A stretch of DNA of 64,000 nt from G963717155 sp963717155 (GCA_963717155.1 OY970326.1:2852001-2916000); one strand, 5' to 3'; counted from the first letter of the stretch, positions 40,198 through 49,042 are shown. Program-made: numbers and translations. The notes: generated by a model from the letters alone, not told the origin.

Positions 40198-40923
40198 ATG
40201 TTGATCGCAGACAAGGCAGTGCTCGTGACGGGGGCCAATCGCGGCATCGGGAGGGCGCTCGTCGAGGAGGCACTGCGGAGAGGAGCGAGGCGGGTGTACG
40301 CGGGTACGCGCCATCCGCTGGCCGACTCGGATCGACGCGTCACGCCGCTGAGCCTCGACGTGACCGACGTCGAGCAGATCCGGTCAGCCGCCGAGCGGGT
40401 CGAGACGCTCGACGTCCTCGTCAACAACGCGGGCGTGTCGCGCTTCGACGACCTCGGCGATCGCGCCGCACTCGAGGAGCACCTCGCTGTGAACCTCTTC
40501 GGCACCTATGGCGTGACCCAGGCCTTCCTGCCATTGCTGACTCGTTCCCGGGGGGCCATCGTCAACGTCCTGTCGCTGGCGGCCGTCGCCTCGGTGCCGG
40601 TTCTGCCTGCCTACTCGCTGTCGAAGGCGGCGGCGTTCTCGCTCTCGCAGTCGACGCGAGCGCTCCTCGCCGGGCGGGGGGTGAGCGTCCACGCCGTCCT
40701 GCCCGGCCCTGTGGACACGGACATGGTGCGAGACCTCGATCTACCGAAGGCCTCTCCCGCGTCCGTGGCACGCGCCATCTTCGATGGAGTGGAGCAGGAG
40801 GAGGAGGACATCTTCCCGGATCCGCTCTCGCAGTCGCTGGCCGCGAGCTGGCGGAGCGGCGTCTCGAAGGCGCTCGAGCGCCAGAACGCGGCACTCGTCG
40901 CAGCAGAGCCCATCGCGTCATGA
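40198..40923 (+). CDS. Short-chain dehydrogenase/reductase
   Basis: A 241-residue classical SDR. The nucleotide motif is V-T-G-A-N-R-G-I-G-R-A (T-G-x-x-x-G-x-G). Structural N-N-A-G-V and the catalytic Ser...Y-x-x-x-K (L-S-L-A-A-V-A...A-Y-S-L-S-K-A) are intact, as is P-G-P-V-D-T. The ATG at 40198 follows GGAGG, a clear ribosome site. It lies 72 bp after the sigma factor and overlaps the DUF2182 gene by 4 bp. The acidic E-Q-E-E-E-D near the end is typical of Rossmann-type SDRs that act on quinones or ketones. The substrate is unknown. As the third gene of the ECF42 operon it may be part of a stress or detoxification set. Confidence 0.9.
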   Translation: MLIADKAVLVTGANRGIGRALVEEALRRGARRVYAGTRHPLADSDRRVTPLSLDVTDVEQIRSAAERVETLDVLVNNAGVSRFDDLGDRAALEEHLAVNLFGTYGVTQAFLPLLTRSRGAIVNVLSLAAVASVPVLPAYSLSKAAAFSLSQSTRALLAGRGVSVHAVLPGPVDTDMVRDLDLPKASPASVARAIFDGVEQEEEDIFPDPLSQSLAASWRSGVSKALERQNAALVAAEPIAS

Positions 40924-41564
40924 GCAGCGCGACCGACACGCTGCAGGTCCGGTCCGTCGCGCTGACGGCGACCCTCGGGCTCGCCGCCGGATCCTGGTTC
41001 GTCGCGATCCGGCAGATGGACGGCATGGACATGGGCGTCGCGACCCCGCTCGGGTCGTTCGCGTCCTTCATCGCCCTGTGGGTGTCGATGATGGCCGCGA
41101 TGATGCTGCCGGGGGTGGCTCCTGTCGTCCTGAGACGCGCGCAGGCCGGTGGCCTGCGCGCCGTGCCGTTCTTCGCCGGGTCGTACCTCGCCGTCTGGAC
41201 GCTCGTCGGCGTCGCCGTGTATGCCCTGTACCGGCCGCACGGGTCGCTCGCCGCCGGCGTCGTAGTGATCGCAGCGGGTGTCTACGAGCTCACGCCCCTC
41301 AAACAGCACCTCCGTGAGCGCTGCCGCAAGGCCGTCCGCTCTGGACTCGAGTACGGGGTCTACTGCGTCGGGTCGAGCATCGGGCTGATGCTCGTGCTCG
41401 TCGCGGTGAGCATCATGAGCATCGCCTGGATGTGTGTGATCGCCGTGGCCGTGGTCGCCGAGAAGCTCGTGTCCCCGAGAGCCGCCATCGACGTGCCGCT
41501 GGCGCTTGCAATCGTCGCGCTGGGAGTCCTGATCCTCAGCGCGCCCTCGTCAATTCTTCACTGA
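40920..41564 (+). CDS. DUF2182 integral membrane protein
   Basis: A 214-residue protein with about six to seven membrane segments. The family hallmark is S-M-M-A-A-M-M-L-P in the second span, with D-G-M-D-M-G just before it, giving a Met-rich segment compatible with metal handling, and Y-E-L-T-P-L-K-Q-H-L-R-E-R-C-R after the fourth. DUF2182 is described only as a predicted metal-binding integral membrane protein. It starts within the SDR stop (ATGA), and a DUF899 gene follows after 10 bp. Function is not established; transport or sensing of a metal is speculation. Confidence 0.85.
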   Translation: MSSATDTLQVRSVALTATLGLAAGSWFVAIRQMDGMDMGVATPLGSFASFIALWVSMMAAMMLPGVAPVVLRRAQAGGLRAVPFFAGSYLAVWTLVGVAVYALYRPHGSLAAGVVVIAAGVYELTPLKQHLRERCRKAVRSGLEYGVYCVGSSIGLMLVLVAVSIMSIAWMCVIAVAVVAEKLVSPRAAIDVPLALAIVALGVLILSAPSSILH

Positions 41565-41574
41565 GGAGACAGCA

Positions 41575-42336
41575 ATGACCGACCACAGGACCGGAACACG
41601 CGAGGAATGGCTCGCTGCTCGGCTGGAGCTGCTCGAGGCCGAGAAGGCGCTGACGCGGCGCAGCGATGAGGTTGCGCGATGGCGGCAGGAGCTGCCCTGG
41701 GTGCGAATCGACAAGGAGTACCGGTTCGAGACCGAGGAAGGGTCGGCGTCCCTCGCCGATCTCTTCCGAGGCCGCTCGCAGCTCCTCGTCTATCACTTCA
41801 TGTTCGGGCCCGAGTACAGCGCCGGGTGCCTTTCGTGCTCGGCGATCGCCGACGGCTTCGACGGCTCCGTCGTCCACCTCGCGCATCACGACGTGACGCT
41901 GTTCGCGGTGTCGCGGGCGCCGCTCGCGAAGCTCCTGTCGTACCGGCAGCGCATGGGCTGGAGCTTCCCCTGGGCGTCCTCGTACGAGAGCGACTTCAAC
42001 TACGACTTCGAGGTGACGCACACGCGGGAGCAGTGGGAGTCGGGAGCCGTCGACTACAACTTCCGCACGTCGGACTTCCGGACGCCCCCCGGCGAGGAGA
42101 GTTCCTGGCGCGCCGAGATCGCGGCGACGGTTGGAACGGACTTCGAGACCTACCGGCGCGAAGGGCCCGGTGTCAGCGCGTTCGCGCTCGAGGACGGTGC
42201 CGTCTACCACACCTACTCGGCGTACTCGCGGGGCGTCGACGGCCTCTGGGGCATGTTCCAGTGGCTCGACCGCGCGCCACGCGGGCGCAACGAGACGGGC
42301 TTCTGGTGGCGCCGCCACGACGAGTACTCGTCCTAG
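41575..42336 (+). CDS. DUF899 thioredoxin-like protein
   Basis: A 253-residue protein of the DUF899 family, which has a thioredoxin-like fold. An N-terminal coiled-coil-like helix (R-L-E-L-L-E-A-E-K-A-L-T-R-R-S-D) is followed by L-L-V-Y-H-F-M-F-G-P-E-Y, G-C-L-S-C-S (a C-x-x-C at the thioredoxin position) and S-R-A-P-L. The C-terminal part has Y-H-T-Y-S-A-Y-S-R-G-V-D and ends with a D-E-Y. It is the last gene of the ECF42 operon and ends overlapping the convergent phosphatase gene by 4 bp. A disulfide or peroxide-related redox role is plausible but unproven. Confidence 0.9.
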   Translation: MTDHRTGTREEWLAARLELLEAEKALTRRSDEVARWRQELPWVRIDKEYRFETEEGSASLADLFRGRSQLLVYHFMFGPEYSAGCLSCSAIADGFDGSVVHLAHHDVTLFAVSRAPLAKLLSYRQRMGWSFPWASSYESDFNYDFEVTHTREQWESGAVDYNFRTSDFRTPPGEESSWRAEIAATVGTDFETYRREGPGVSAFALEDGAVYHTYSAYSRGVDGLWGMFQWLDRAPRGRNETGFWWRRHDEYSS

Positions 42337-44105
42337 TCGGTCCCGCGGCGCATCTCCGCGAGCAACAGCGGGTCGGAGCCGAGCTCCGGCTCCATGCCGG
42401 CCGCGACATCGAGGATCCGGATCACGAGCAGCGCGATGTCGTCGTCGGCGGCCGTGACCTCGGCTACCTCGCGGATCATCGCGTCGGCGAGCTCCCCTGC
42501 CGACAGGTCGGTCGACGCGGCGCCGAACGCCGACTCGAGGCGTTCGATGCCGCGATCGATCGGCTGGTCGCGCCGCTCGATGACGCCGTCGGTGTAGGCG
42601 AGGATCGTCGGATTCGCAGGGAGTGCGATTCGCGCCTCACGCACGCTGTCGGCCGAGGCGAACCCGAGCGGAGGAGCCTGCGCACCGTCGAGGCGCATGA
42701 CGGCACCCGACGCGTCGTCGCGCAGCAGCGCGGGCGGATGTCCTGCCGAGGCGTACGTGAGCACCCCGCTGTACGGGTTGACCGCGATGCACACGGTCGT
42801 CGCCATCTCCCCGTCGCTCATGTGACGCAACAGGCCTCGGATGATCGCTGCGGGCGAGACGTGGTCGTACGCGTACGCGCGGAACGCGTTGCGCAGCTGT
42901 CCCATCAGCGCAGCTGCCGCGACGCCGCGCCCCGCGACATCGCCGACCGTCAGGTGCACGATCCCGTCAGGTCGGCGCAGCACGTCGTACCAGTCCCCTC
43001 CCACCTCGAGGCCCGTGCTGCCGGCCGCGTAGCGCGCGGCGGAGTCCATCGAGGCGAGGGGCGGCAGGCTCGGAAGCAGGCTCCGCTGCAGGGTCATGGC
43101 GACCTTGTGCTCCTCCTCGTACCGCCGTCTACGGGCGCGGACGTCCTCGAGCTGCGCGCGCGCCTGCGAGCGCATCCGCACGAGGATCCAGGCGAGCAGC
43201 GCAAGGTCGAGCAGCGCCACGCCTCCGAGCAGGGAGAGCTCGAGGACGAGGCTGCGGCGCGCGGCGGCAAAGACCGCCGAGCGTGGCCGGTCGAGCACCA
43301 CCGTCCAGTCTGGCGCCGCCGCACGGGCGAAGGCGATGACGTGTCCCGAGGCGCCATCGAGCCCTCGCGTGTCGGCGAGGACGCCCGACGTGGCCGTCCC
43401 GAAGCGTGTGGGCGCGGGCGGGTTGCGGGGATGCACGAAGTTGAAGAGGATCGACTGGTTCTTCCGGTCGAGGATGACCAGGCCCGCGTATCCAAGGTCG
43501 ATCGTCGGCTTGCTGGCGCTCGTCGGCTTGATCAACAGCGTGCCGGTGAGCACGCCCGTGATCCGACCCTGCGCGTCTCGGGTCGGCACCGCCATGACGA
43601 TGACCTGCCTCTGACTTACCCGGGACGTGAGGCCCTCGCTGACGAACGGCTTGCCGGTCGTGATCGTGGTCGCGAAGTAGTCGCGATCCGACACGTCCGG
43701 AAGCTTTCCCGTCACGCTCGTGGACAGGCGCGCATGACCGGTCCGGTCGATCCACGCCAGGCCTCCGTTGAACAGCTTGCCGTTCCTGGGCGCGACACGC
43801 CGGAAGTAGGCGAGCATGCCCGCCTGGTCGACGTTCCGGACCTCAGGCGCCTGCGCGATCGATGAGAGCGTGCCCAGCTCGCCCGCGAAGTACCCGTTGA
43901 AGACGGCAGCCGCGACCACGGCGCGTGACCGCGCGTCATGCAGCGCCGTGCGCTGTGCATCGCGGTACTGCCGCCACGCGAGGGCGCCGGCAACCGCCGC
44001 GAACAGGAGCACGGCTGCGAGTGCGAGCAGCGGGAGGAGGCGGCGCGAAGCCAGCCAGGAGGCCTCCTCTTCGGGTGTGGTGCTCGCCGTCAGCGCGTCC
44101 GTCAC
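42333..44105 (-). CDS. PP2C/SpoIIE-type phosphatase with extracellular dCache-like sensor
   Basis: A 590-residue membrane phosphatase. TM1 is at about 25-45. An outer region (about 50-290) resembles a double Cache sensor, with T-G-K-P-F-V-S-E-G and G-Y-A-G-L-V-I-L-D. TM2 is at about 297-320, followed by a coiled coil with R-A-R-R-R-R-Y. The catalytic SpoIIE domain (about 350-590) shows A-G-S-T-G-L-E-V-G-G-D-W-Y-D-V, V-G-D-V-A-G-R-G, A-S-A-G-H-P-P-A and T-D-G-V-I-E-R, with metal-binding Asp residues intact. It would dephosphorylate a STAS anti-sigma antagonist. Its GTG start overlaps such a STAS gene, and the operon begins with a HATPase. Confidence 0.9.
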   Translation of the reverse strand: MTDALTASTTPEEEASWLASRRLLPLLALAAVLLFAAVAGALAWRQYRDAQRTALHDARSRAVVAAAVFNGYFAGELGTLSSIAQAPEVRNVDQAGMLAYFRRVAPRNGKLFNGGLAWIDRTGHARLSTSVTGKLPDVSDRDYFATTITTGKPFVSEGLTSRVSQRQVIVMAVPTRDAQGRITGVLTGTLLIKPTSASKPTIDLGYAGLVILDRKNQSILFNFVHPRNPPAPTRFGTATSGVLADTRGLDGASGHVIAFARAAAPDWTVVLDRPRSAVFAAARRSLVLELSLLGGVALLDLALLAWILVRMRSQARAQLEDVRARRRRYEEEHKVAMTLQRSLLPSLPPLASMDSAARYAAGSTGLEVGGDWYDVLRRPDGIVHLTVGDVAGRGVAAAALMGQLRNAFRAYAYDHVSPAAIIRGLLRHMSDGEMATTVCIAVNPYSGVLTYASAGHPPALLRDDASGAVMRLDGAQAPPLGFASADSVREARIALPANPTILAYTDGVIERRDQPIDRGIERLESAFGAASTDLSAGELADAMIREVAEVTAADDDIALLVIRILDVAAGMEPELGSDPLLLAEMRRGTD

Positions 44106-44473
44106 GTCGCCGGGCCGGTTTCAAGCCGCAGAAGTGCGGCCGGGAGTGAGTCCTCGAGCTGAACGAAGTCACCGAACCGCACGATGTCGAAGACCCTCCT
44201 CACGTCCCCGGCGGGAACGGCGACGACCATCCAGACACCGCGCGCCCGTGCCCTCTGCGCCGCCGTCGCGAGCGTGCTGATCCCGCTCGAGTCGATGAAG
44301 GTGAGCTCGGACAGATCGACGGCCACGCCCGTCAGATCCGATCGTTCGAGACCCGCGAACGCCCGGGCGAGCGCCGGCGCGCCGACGATGTCGAGCTCGC
44401 CCGCCGCGGAGACGACCGCCGGTCCTCCGTCCGCACCGGACACGCTGATCGTGAAGGCGCGGGCGTCCTGCAT
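44102..44473 (-). CDS. STAS-domain anti-sigma factor antagonist
   Basis: A 123-residue single STAS domain protein (SpoIIAA/RsbV-like). The phosphorylation site is in L-T-F-I-D-S-S-G-I-S-T-L. The N-terminal strands (F-T-I-S-V, A-G-E-L-D-I) and the loop W-M-V-V-A-V-P match the family, as does the C-terminal V-R-R-V-F-D-I-V. When dephosphorylated by the adjacent SpoIIE-type phosphatase, it would bind and inactivate an anti-sigma kinase. It lies between the kinase-like gene (30 bp upstream) and the phosphatase (4-bp overlap). The sigma factor it ultimately frees is not encoded next to it. Confidence 0.92.
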   Translation of the reverse strand: MQDARAFTISVSGADGGPAVVSAAGELDIVGAPALARAFAGLERSDLTGVAVDLSELTFIDSSGISTLATAAQRARARGVWMVVAVPAGDVRRVFDIVRFGDFVQLEDSLPAALLRLETGPAT

Positions 44474-44503
44474 GGCACACTGAACATACCCTAGGCCGGT
44501 CGT

Positions 44504-45517
44504 TCAGGGAAGCTGCTGGTGCACACGGACCACCGTTCCGGCCGTGGTCTCGCGGATCTGGACGAGGTCGCACAGGTGGTTGATCAGCCACAGACCCCGT
44601 CCTCCCAACGCGAAGGGCGGCGCAAGCGATCGGCCGGCGAGGGGATCGCGGATGCGGCCCGCATCTGCGACCTCGCACGTTGCCGCGTCCACCGTCATCC
44701 ATGTCCGCAGGACACCTCGCCCACCGCCGTGGAGGATGCTGTTGACCGCGGCCTCGTGGACGGCGACCGCGAGGTCGGCCGCCTTGCGCTCCGCGACACC
44801 GTGCTCGACTGCCCATCGCTGCACCTCGTGGCGCAGCTCCGCGACGTCGCCGTCGGCGAACTCGCGCACCTCGTGCTCTGCGGGCGGCGCCGGAAGCGGT
44901 CGTCGGTCGCACGCCTCGATCCCGTCGATCCCCTGGTACGCGTCGCTCGCCTGCCGCCGCCCGTCGACCACGACGTGGGGGTGGCTCTCGTACGCAGCTG
45001 CGAGCACCTCGGACGACAGCGCGTGCGCGTCGTACGGACAGATCAGCGCGAACGGCGCGGAAGCTGCGAACGCGAGGTTGAGCAGCACCTCGTGGCGCTG
45101 GCACTCGCTGACCTCGTCGGCGCTCCGATCGGCCCAGATGGGCTCGCCGACGCCGTTCAGCGGCTTGCAGCTCGCGGCATGGCGCGCGACGAAGTCGCTC
45201 CACACGGGAATGATGCATGCCGGATTCCGCCCAGCCGCCTGCATGTCGACGAACTCGACGCCGGCGGCGCGGTCGCCGAGCTCGGCACGCAGGGCATCGG
45301 TGCGCGGTCGGAGGGTTGCCACCAGTACGGGCTCGTCGCGACGGATCGCGTCGGACACGAACGGGAGCACCGAGGCGAGGAACCCCGCCTCGCCGTGGTA
45401 CACGACGGCGTCGTGGCGGAACCCGGCCGACAGGGCGGTCACGCCGGCGGACTCGTTTGGCTGGATGTGGCTCAAGGCGACGTTGGAATCGATACCGGTC
45501 GATCGTAGCGTTCGCAC
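44504..45517 (-). CDS. MEDS sensor-HATPase anti-sigma kinase
   Basis: A 337-residue protein in two parts. Residues about 25-190 are a MEDS (DcmR-like) domain: H-D-A-V-V-Y-H-G-E-A-G-F-L-A, L-V-A-T-L-R-P-R-T, and Y-D-A-H-A-L-S-S-E-V-L. Residues about 220-337 form an RsbW-like GHKL ATPase: the N-box A-V-H-E-A-A-V-N-S-I-L-H-G, D-A-G-R-I-R-D-P and G-G-R-G-L-W-L-I. It would phosphorylate the STAS antagonist or sequester a sigma factor in response to a ligand of the MEDS part. First gene of the leftward partner-switching operon; no anti-sigma helix was recognised. Confidence 0.88.
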   Translation of the reverse strand: MRTLRSTGIDSNVALSHIQPNESAGVTALSAGFRHDAVVYHGEAGFLASVLPFVSDAIRRDEPVLVATLRPRTDALRAELGDRAAGVEFVDMQAAGRNPACIIPVWSDFVARHAASCKPLNGVGEPIWADRSADEVSECQRHEVLLNLAFAASAPFALICPYDAHALSSEVLAAAYESHPHVVVDGRRQASDAYQGIDGIEACDRRPLPAPPAEHEVREFADGDVAELRHEVQRWAVEHGVAERKAADLAVAVHEAAVNSILHGGGRGVLRTWMTVDAATCEVADAGRIRDPLAGRSLAPPFALGGRGLWLINHLCDLVQIRETTAGTVVRVHQQLP

Positions 45518-45584
45518 GCAGCCGCGGACGGCGGCATGCCGACTCTGTGACCTACCCGATCCCGAGGGATCCCAAACCTGCCGG

Positions 45585-45830
45585 CTATCGCTCGCGACGC
45601 CCGTGCGCGAGCCGCCGCGCGAGACGGAGGGGAAGCAGGCTCAGCGGCGCGCGCGCTCCGAGCTTGTCGCGATCCTCGACATCGAAGGCGCGCGCGTAGC
45701 GAGCCGCCTCCTCCGCGGTCGGATACTCCTTCGAGTCGCCGGCTCCGCAGGCTCGCGCGCACTCCCACCGCATCGTGCTTCCGTCCGCCCAGAAGCGGTA
45801 GCGGTGCCCGAACACGCGGCAGGCCAGCAC
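45585..45830 (-). CDS. Small conserved actinobacterial protein, C/H-rich N-terminus
   Basis: An 81-residue protein with C-R-V-F-G-H-R-Y and W-E-C-A-R-A-C-G-A, four potential metal ligands that suggest a small zinc ribbon. P-T-A-E-E-A-A-R-Y-A-R-A-F-D-V-E-D follows, then P-L-S-L-L-P-L-R-L-A-R-R, a basic amphipathic tail. I recognise the pattern from other actinobacterial genomes but no function is known. GTG start at 45830. It stands alone between the partner-switching operon and the MFS gene. Confidence 0.65.
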   Translation of the reverse strand: MLACRVFGHRYRFWADGSTMRWECARACGAGDSKEYPTAEEAARYARAFDVEDRDKLGARAPLSLLPLRLARRLAHGRRER

Positions 45831-45907
45831 GCGCGCACGATAGCGACCGGGTCCAGATCATCACCCGATGTGTTTCGATTCCGGCGCACCTGGATATCGA
45901 GCCGATC

Positions 45908-47442
45908 GTGGCAGCCGAACTCGGAACCATCGAGACGAACATCCCGGCGAGGATGGATCGCCTGCCGTGGGCGCGATTCCACTGGATGGTCGTCCTGGGA
46001 CTCGGAACCGTCTGGGTGCTCGACGGCCTCGAGGTCACGATCGTCGGAAGCGTCGCCGCCCGGCTCACCGAGACGGGAAGCGGCATCTCCCTGAGCGCCG
46101 GCGGCGTCGGAACCGCGGCGGCGATCTACGTGGCGGGGGCGTGCGCCGGCGCCCTGTTCTTCGGACAGCTCACCGACCGGTTCGGTCGCAAGCGGCTGTT
46201 CCTCCTGACACTCGGCCTGTACATCATCGCGACGGTCGCGACGGCGTTCGCGTTCGCCCCCTGGTACCTCTACCTCGCGCGCTTCTTCACGGGGGCCGGT
46301 ATCGGGGGCGAGTACGCCGCGATCAACTCTGCGATCGACGAGCTGATCCCCGCGCGCGTTCGCGGGCGAGTCGACCTGATGATCAACGGCAGCTACTGGC
46401 TCGGCGCCGCGCTCGGCGCCGTCGCCGCACTGCTGTTCCTCAACACCGACCTGTTCGCGAAGGACGTCGGCTGGCGGCTCGCGTTCGGGTGCGGCGCCGT
46501 GCTCGGCCTGACGATCCTCGTGGTTCGGCGCCACGTGCCCGAGAGTCCGCGCTGGCTCTTCATCCACGGCCGCGAGGACGAGGCCGAGGCCATCGTCGAC
46601 TCCATCGAGAAGGAGATCAGGGAGGAGACCGGCGAGGAGCTGGGCGAGGCGGAGGAGACGATCACCGTCCATCCGCGTAAGACGATCCCGTTTCGTGAGA
46701 TCGCGAAGGTGGCCTTCAGCCGCTATCCGAAACGGGCGATCCTCTGCCTCGCGCTCTTCATCGGCCAGGCGTTCCTGTACAACGCGATCACGTTCGACCT
46801 CGGGACGATCCTGACGACCTACTTCGGCGTCGCATCCGGATCGGTACCGATCTTCCTCGTGATCTTCGCCGCAGGGAACCTCGCCGGGCCGCTCGTGCTC
46901 GGAAGGCTCTTCGACACCATCGGTCGCAAGATCATGGTCTCGTTCTGTTACCTGGGGTCGGCCGCGGCCGGTGGCGTCCTCGTCGCGTTCCTCCTGGGAG
47001 GCTCGCACTCGGAGTGGATCTTCATCGCCCTCGTCGGCGTGACCTTCTTCCTCGCCTCGGCCGGTGCCAGCGCGGCGTATCTGACCGCGAGCGAGATCTT
47101 CCCGATGGAGACGCGGGCGCTCGCGATCGCGTTCTTCTACGCCGTCGGAACGGCCGCCGGTGGCATCACCGGTCCGCTCCTGTTCGGGCACCTGATCGAC
47201 TCCGGCAACCGCCGCACGCTCGCGATCGGGTTCGTGATCGGCGCCGTCATGATGGCGCTCGGAGGCCTGGCCGAGATCCTGTTCGGCGTCGCTGCCGAGC
47301 AGAAGTCGCTCGAGTCGATCGCCGAGCCCCTGACCGCCGAGACGTCCGGACCGGCACCGGCACAGGACGCCGGAAGCAGCCCACGGGTCTGCGCCGCTAC
47401 CGCCCCGGCGTCGGTTCCTCGCGGGGCGCGTACGCACCTCGC
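45908..47442 (+). CDS. MFS transporter (MHS/sugar-porter-like), C-terminus disrupted
   Basis: A 12-span major facilitator. Loop 2-3 carries G-Q-L-T-D-R-F-G-R-K-R-L, the second half has a repeat R-L-F-D-T-I-G-R-K, and G-A-G-I-G-G-E-Y-A-A-I-N-S marks span 4. The segment V-P-E-S-P-R-W-L-F-I-H-G-R-E-D-E-A and an acidic cytoplasmic loop follow. The transporter body ends near A-E-Q-K-S-L-E-S-I-A-E-P-L-T-A-E (about 47340). Beyond that the frame has no stop until 47962 and reads low-complexity Arg/Ser sequence. The natural coding continues in the next frame (R-R-Y-R-P-G-V-G-S-S) into a winged-helix-like domain, so a one-base frame break near 47350-47400 is likely. Confidence 0.8.
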
Positions 47443-47733
47443 ATGTCGGTCTCGACGGACGTGTTCGACGAGCGCGTGCTCCAGCGCGAGGTGGATGCGA
47501 TCGCCCGCCTCCTCCAGGACGACGGGCCGCTCGACCGCCGCTCGATCGCCGAAGCCGTCCGCGCACGCTACTGGGGCCCCGGCCGCTTCCGCCTCGCGCT
47601 CCGCGAGGCGATGGCACAGGGGAAGGTGCGGCTCGCCGGACGGGGGAGGTTCGCGGCGGCGGCGGCGATCGGGTCGGGCGAGCGCCCGGTTGGCCCGGGC
47701 TACTCGACCTCCGAGCCGATCCCCCGCACGTAG
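47443..47733 (+). CDS. Winged-helix-like domain, probably the displaced tail of the MFS protein
   Basis: From an ATG at 47443, 96 residues can be read. V-L-Q-R-E-V-D-A-I-A-R-L-L-Q-D-D-G-P-L-D-R and A-E-A-V-R-A-R-Y-W-G-P-G-R-F look like a helix-turn-helix, and L-A-L-R-E-A-M-A-Q-G-K-V-R looks like a recognition helix plus wing. The same frame is open upstream through Y-R-P-G-V-G-S-S-R-G-A-Y-A-P, which has coding character. It therefore appears to be a C-terminal extension of the transporter separated by a frame break rather than an independent gene. No ribosome site is evident. It overlaps the end of the convergent pcaB by 34 bp. Confidence 0.5.
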   Translation: MSVSTDVFDERVLQREVDAIARLLQDDGPLDRRSIAEAVRARYWGPGRFRLALREAMAQGKVRLAGRGRFAAAAAIGSGERPVGPGYSTSEPIPRT

Positions 47734-49034
47734 AGCTCGAGTGCGCGGTCGACGAACGCCCTGGCTGACCCCAGGTAGCCGCCCGGGTCGAGCGCCAGCG
47801 CGAGCTCGTCCGCACCGAGCGGCACGCGGTCGTCGGAGGCGAGCTCCTCGCCGAAGCGGCCGTCGCGATCACCTGCTCGCTCAGCTGCAGCGGCCACGAT
47901 CTCCCTCGCCGCAGCCCTTCCGACCCGTCCGGCGAGGACGAGCTCCAGGCGCTCGGCCATGATCAGGCCGCGTGTGAGATCCAGGTTCGAGCGCATCTGC
48001 TGCGGCCGGACGACGAGCCCCGCCAGGGCGCGGTGCAGCGAGCCCGCCGCCCCCGCGGTCGACGCGAGCGCACCGGCAAGACCGTCCCACTCGGCGTGCC
48101 AGGCGCCGGCGGCGCGCTCGTGTTCCTGCGCGAGCGCACCCGTGAGCAGGCCTGCGTACGCGTGCACGCGGCGAGCGCATGCGAGCGTGAGCGTCGACCC
48201 GACCGGATTGCGCTTGTGCGGCAGCGTCGACGAGCCGCCCTGGCCATGCCCGTGCGGCTCGGCGACCTCGGCGACCTCGGTCTGCGCCAGCAACACGATG
48301 TCGAGTGCGATCTTCGCGAGCGATCCCGACAGGGCGTCCAGCGCCGCGGCGAGCTCGGCGACCCGTCCGCGCGTCGTGTGCCACGGGAGCGTGGGCTCGG
48401 CCAGCCCGAGCTCGTGCGCCATGCCCGAGAGCACCCGCGGGCCGTCCTCGCCCAGCGACGCGAGGGTGCCCGCGGCCCCGCCGAGCTGCACGGCCAGGCG
48501 TCGGCGTGCCTCCACGACGAGGCGTCTCGCCTCGATGACACCGACGAGCCAGCCGGCGGCCTTGAGCCCGAAGGTCGTCGGCAGGGCCTGCTGCAGGAGC
48601 GTCCGCGCGACCATCGGTGTGTCCCGGTGCTCGCGGGCGAGTGTCGCGCACGCTGCTGCGACCGCGTCCACGTCCTCGAGCACGAGCGCGACCACGCGCT
48701 CCGAGACCAGCATCGCGGCCGTGTCGACGATGTCCTGGCTCGTGGCCCCGAAGTGCACGAACCCGGCCCGCTCGCCGCCGACGCGCTGGCGCAACGCGCG
48801 CACGAGGGGCTCTGCCGGGTTCCCCACGCGCCGTCCCTCGATCGCGATGCGCGCCGGATCGTAGAGCCCGGCGTCGCAGACCGCCGCGATCGCGGCTGCC
48901 GCGTCGGACGGGATCGTCCCGACCGCCGCCTCGGACACCGCAAGGGCGCGCTCGGCATCGAGCATCGCCTGCAACCAGGCGCGATCCGTCAGCTCGGCGA
49001 GGACGCGGTCCGGGACGAAGAGGGCATCGAACAC
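47700..49034 (-). CDS. pcaB: 3-carboxy-cis,cis-muconate cycloisomerase
   Basis: A 444-residue member of the fumarase/adenylosuccinate lyase superfamily. The superfamily signature is G-S-S-T-L-P-H-K-R-N-P-V-G-S. The N-terminal domain has F-V-H-F-G-A-T-S-Q-D-I-V-D-T-A and H-R-D-T-P-M-V-A-R-T-L-L-Q-Q-A, both typical of PcaB. The GTG at 49034 gives the standard beginning V-F-D-A-L-F-V-P. It converts the ring-cleavage product of protocatechuate to gamma-carboxymuconolactone, which PcaC (four bases overlapped with pobA, upstream) then decarboxylates. Last gene of the aromatic operon. Confidence 0.92.
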   Translation of the reverse strand: MFDALFVPDRVLAELTDRAWLQAMLDAERALAVSEAAVGTIPSDAAAAIAAVCDAGLYDPARIAIEGRRVGNPAEPLVRALRQRVGGERAGFVHFGATSQDIVDTAAMLVSERVVALVLEDVDAVAAACATLAREHRDTPMVARTLLQQALPTTFGLKAAGWLVGVIEARRLVVEARRRLAVQLGGAAGTLASLGEDGPRVLSGMAHELGLAEPTLPWHTTRGRVAELAAALDALSGSLAKIALDIVLLAQTEVAEVAEPHGHGQGGSSTLPHKRNPVGSTLTLACARRVHAYAGLLTGALAQEHERAAGAWHAEWDGLAGALASTAGAAGSLHRALAGLVVRPQQMRSNLDLTRGLIMAERLELVLAGRVGRAAAREIVAAAAERAGDRDGRFGEELASDDRVPLGADELALALDPGGYLGSARAFVDRALELYVRGIGSEVE

Positions 49035-49042
49035 GACGCCTG

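Noticed and set aside
47443..47962. Continuation of the MFS reading frame to 47962 as real protein
   Set aside because: The sequence after about 47360 becomes Arg/Ser low complexity opposite pcaB, while the neighbouring frame has coding character.
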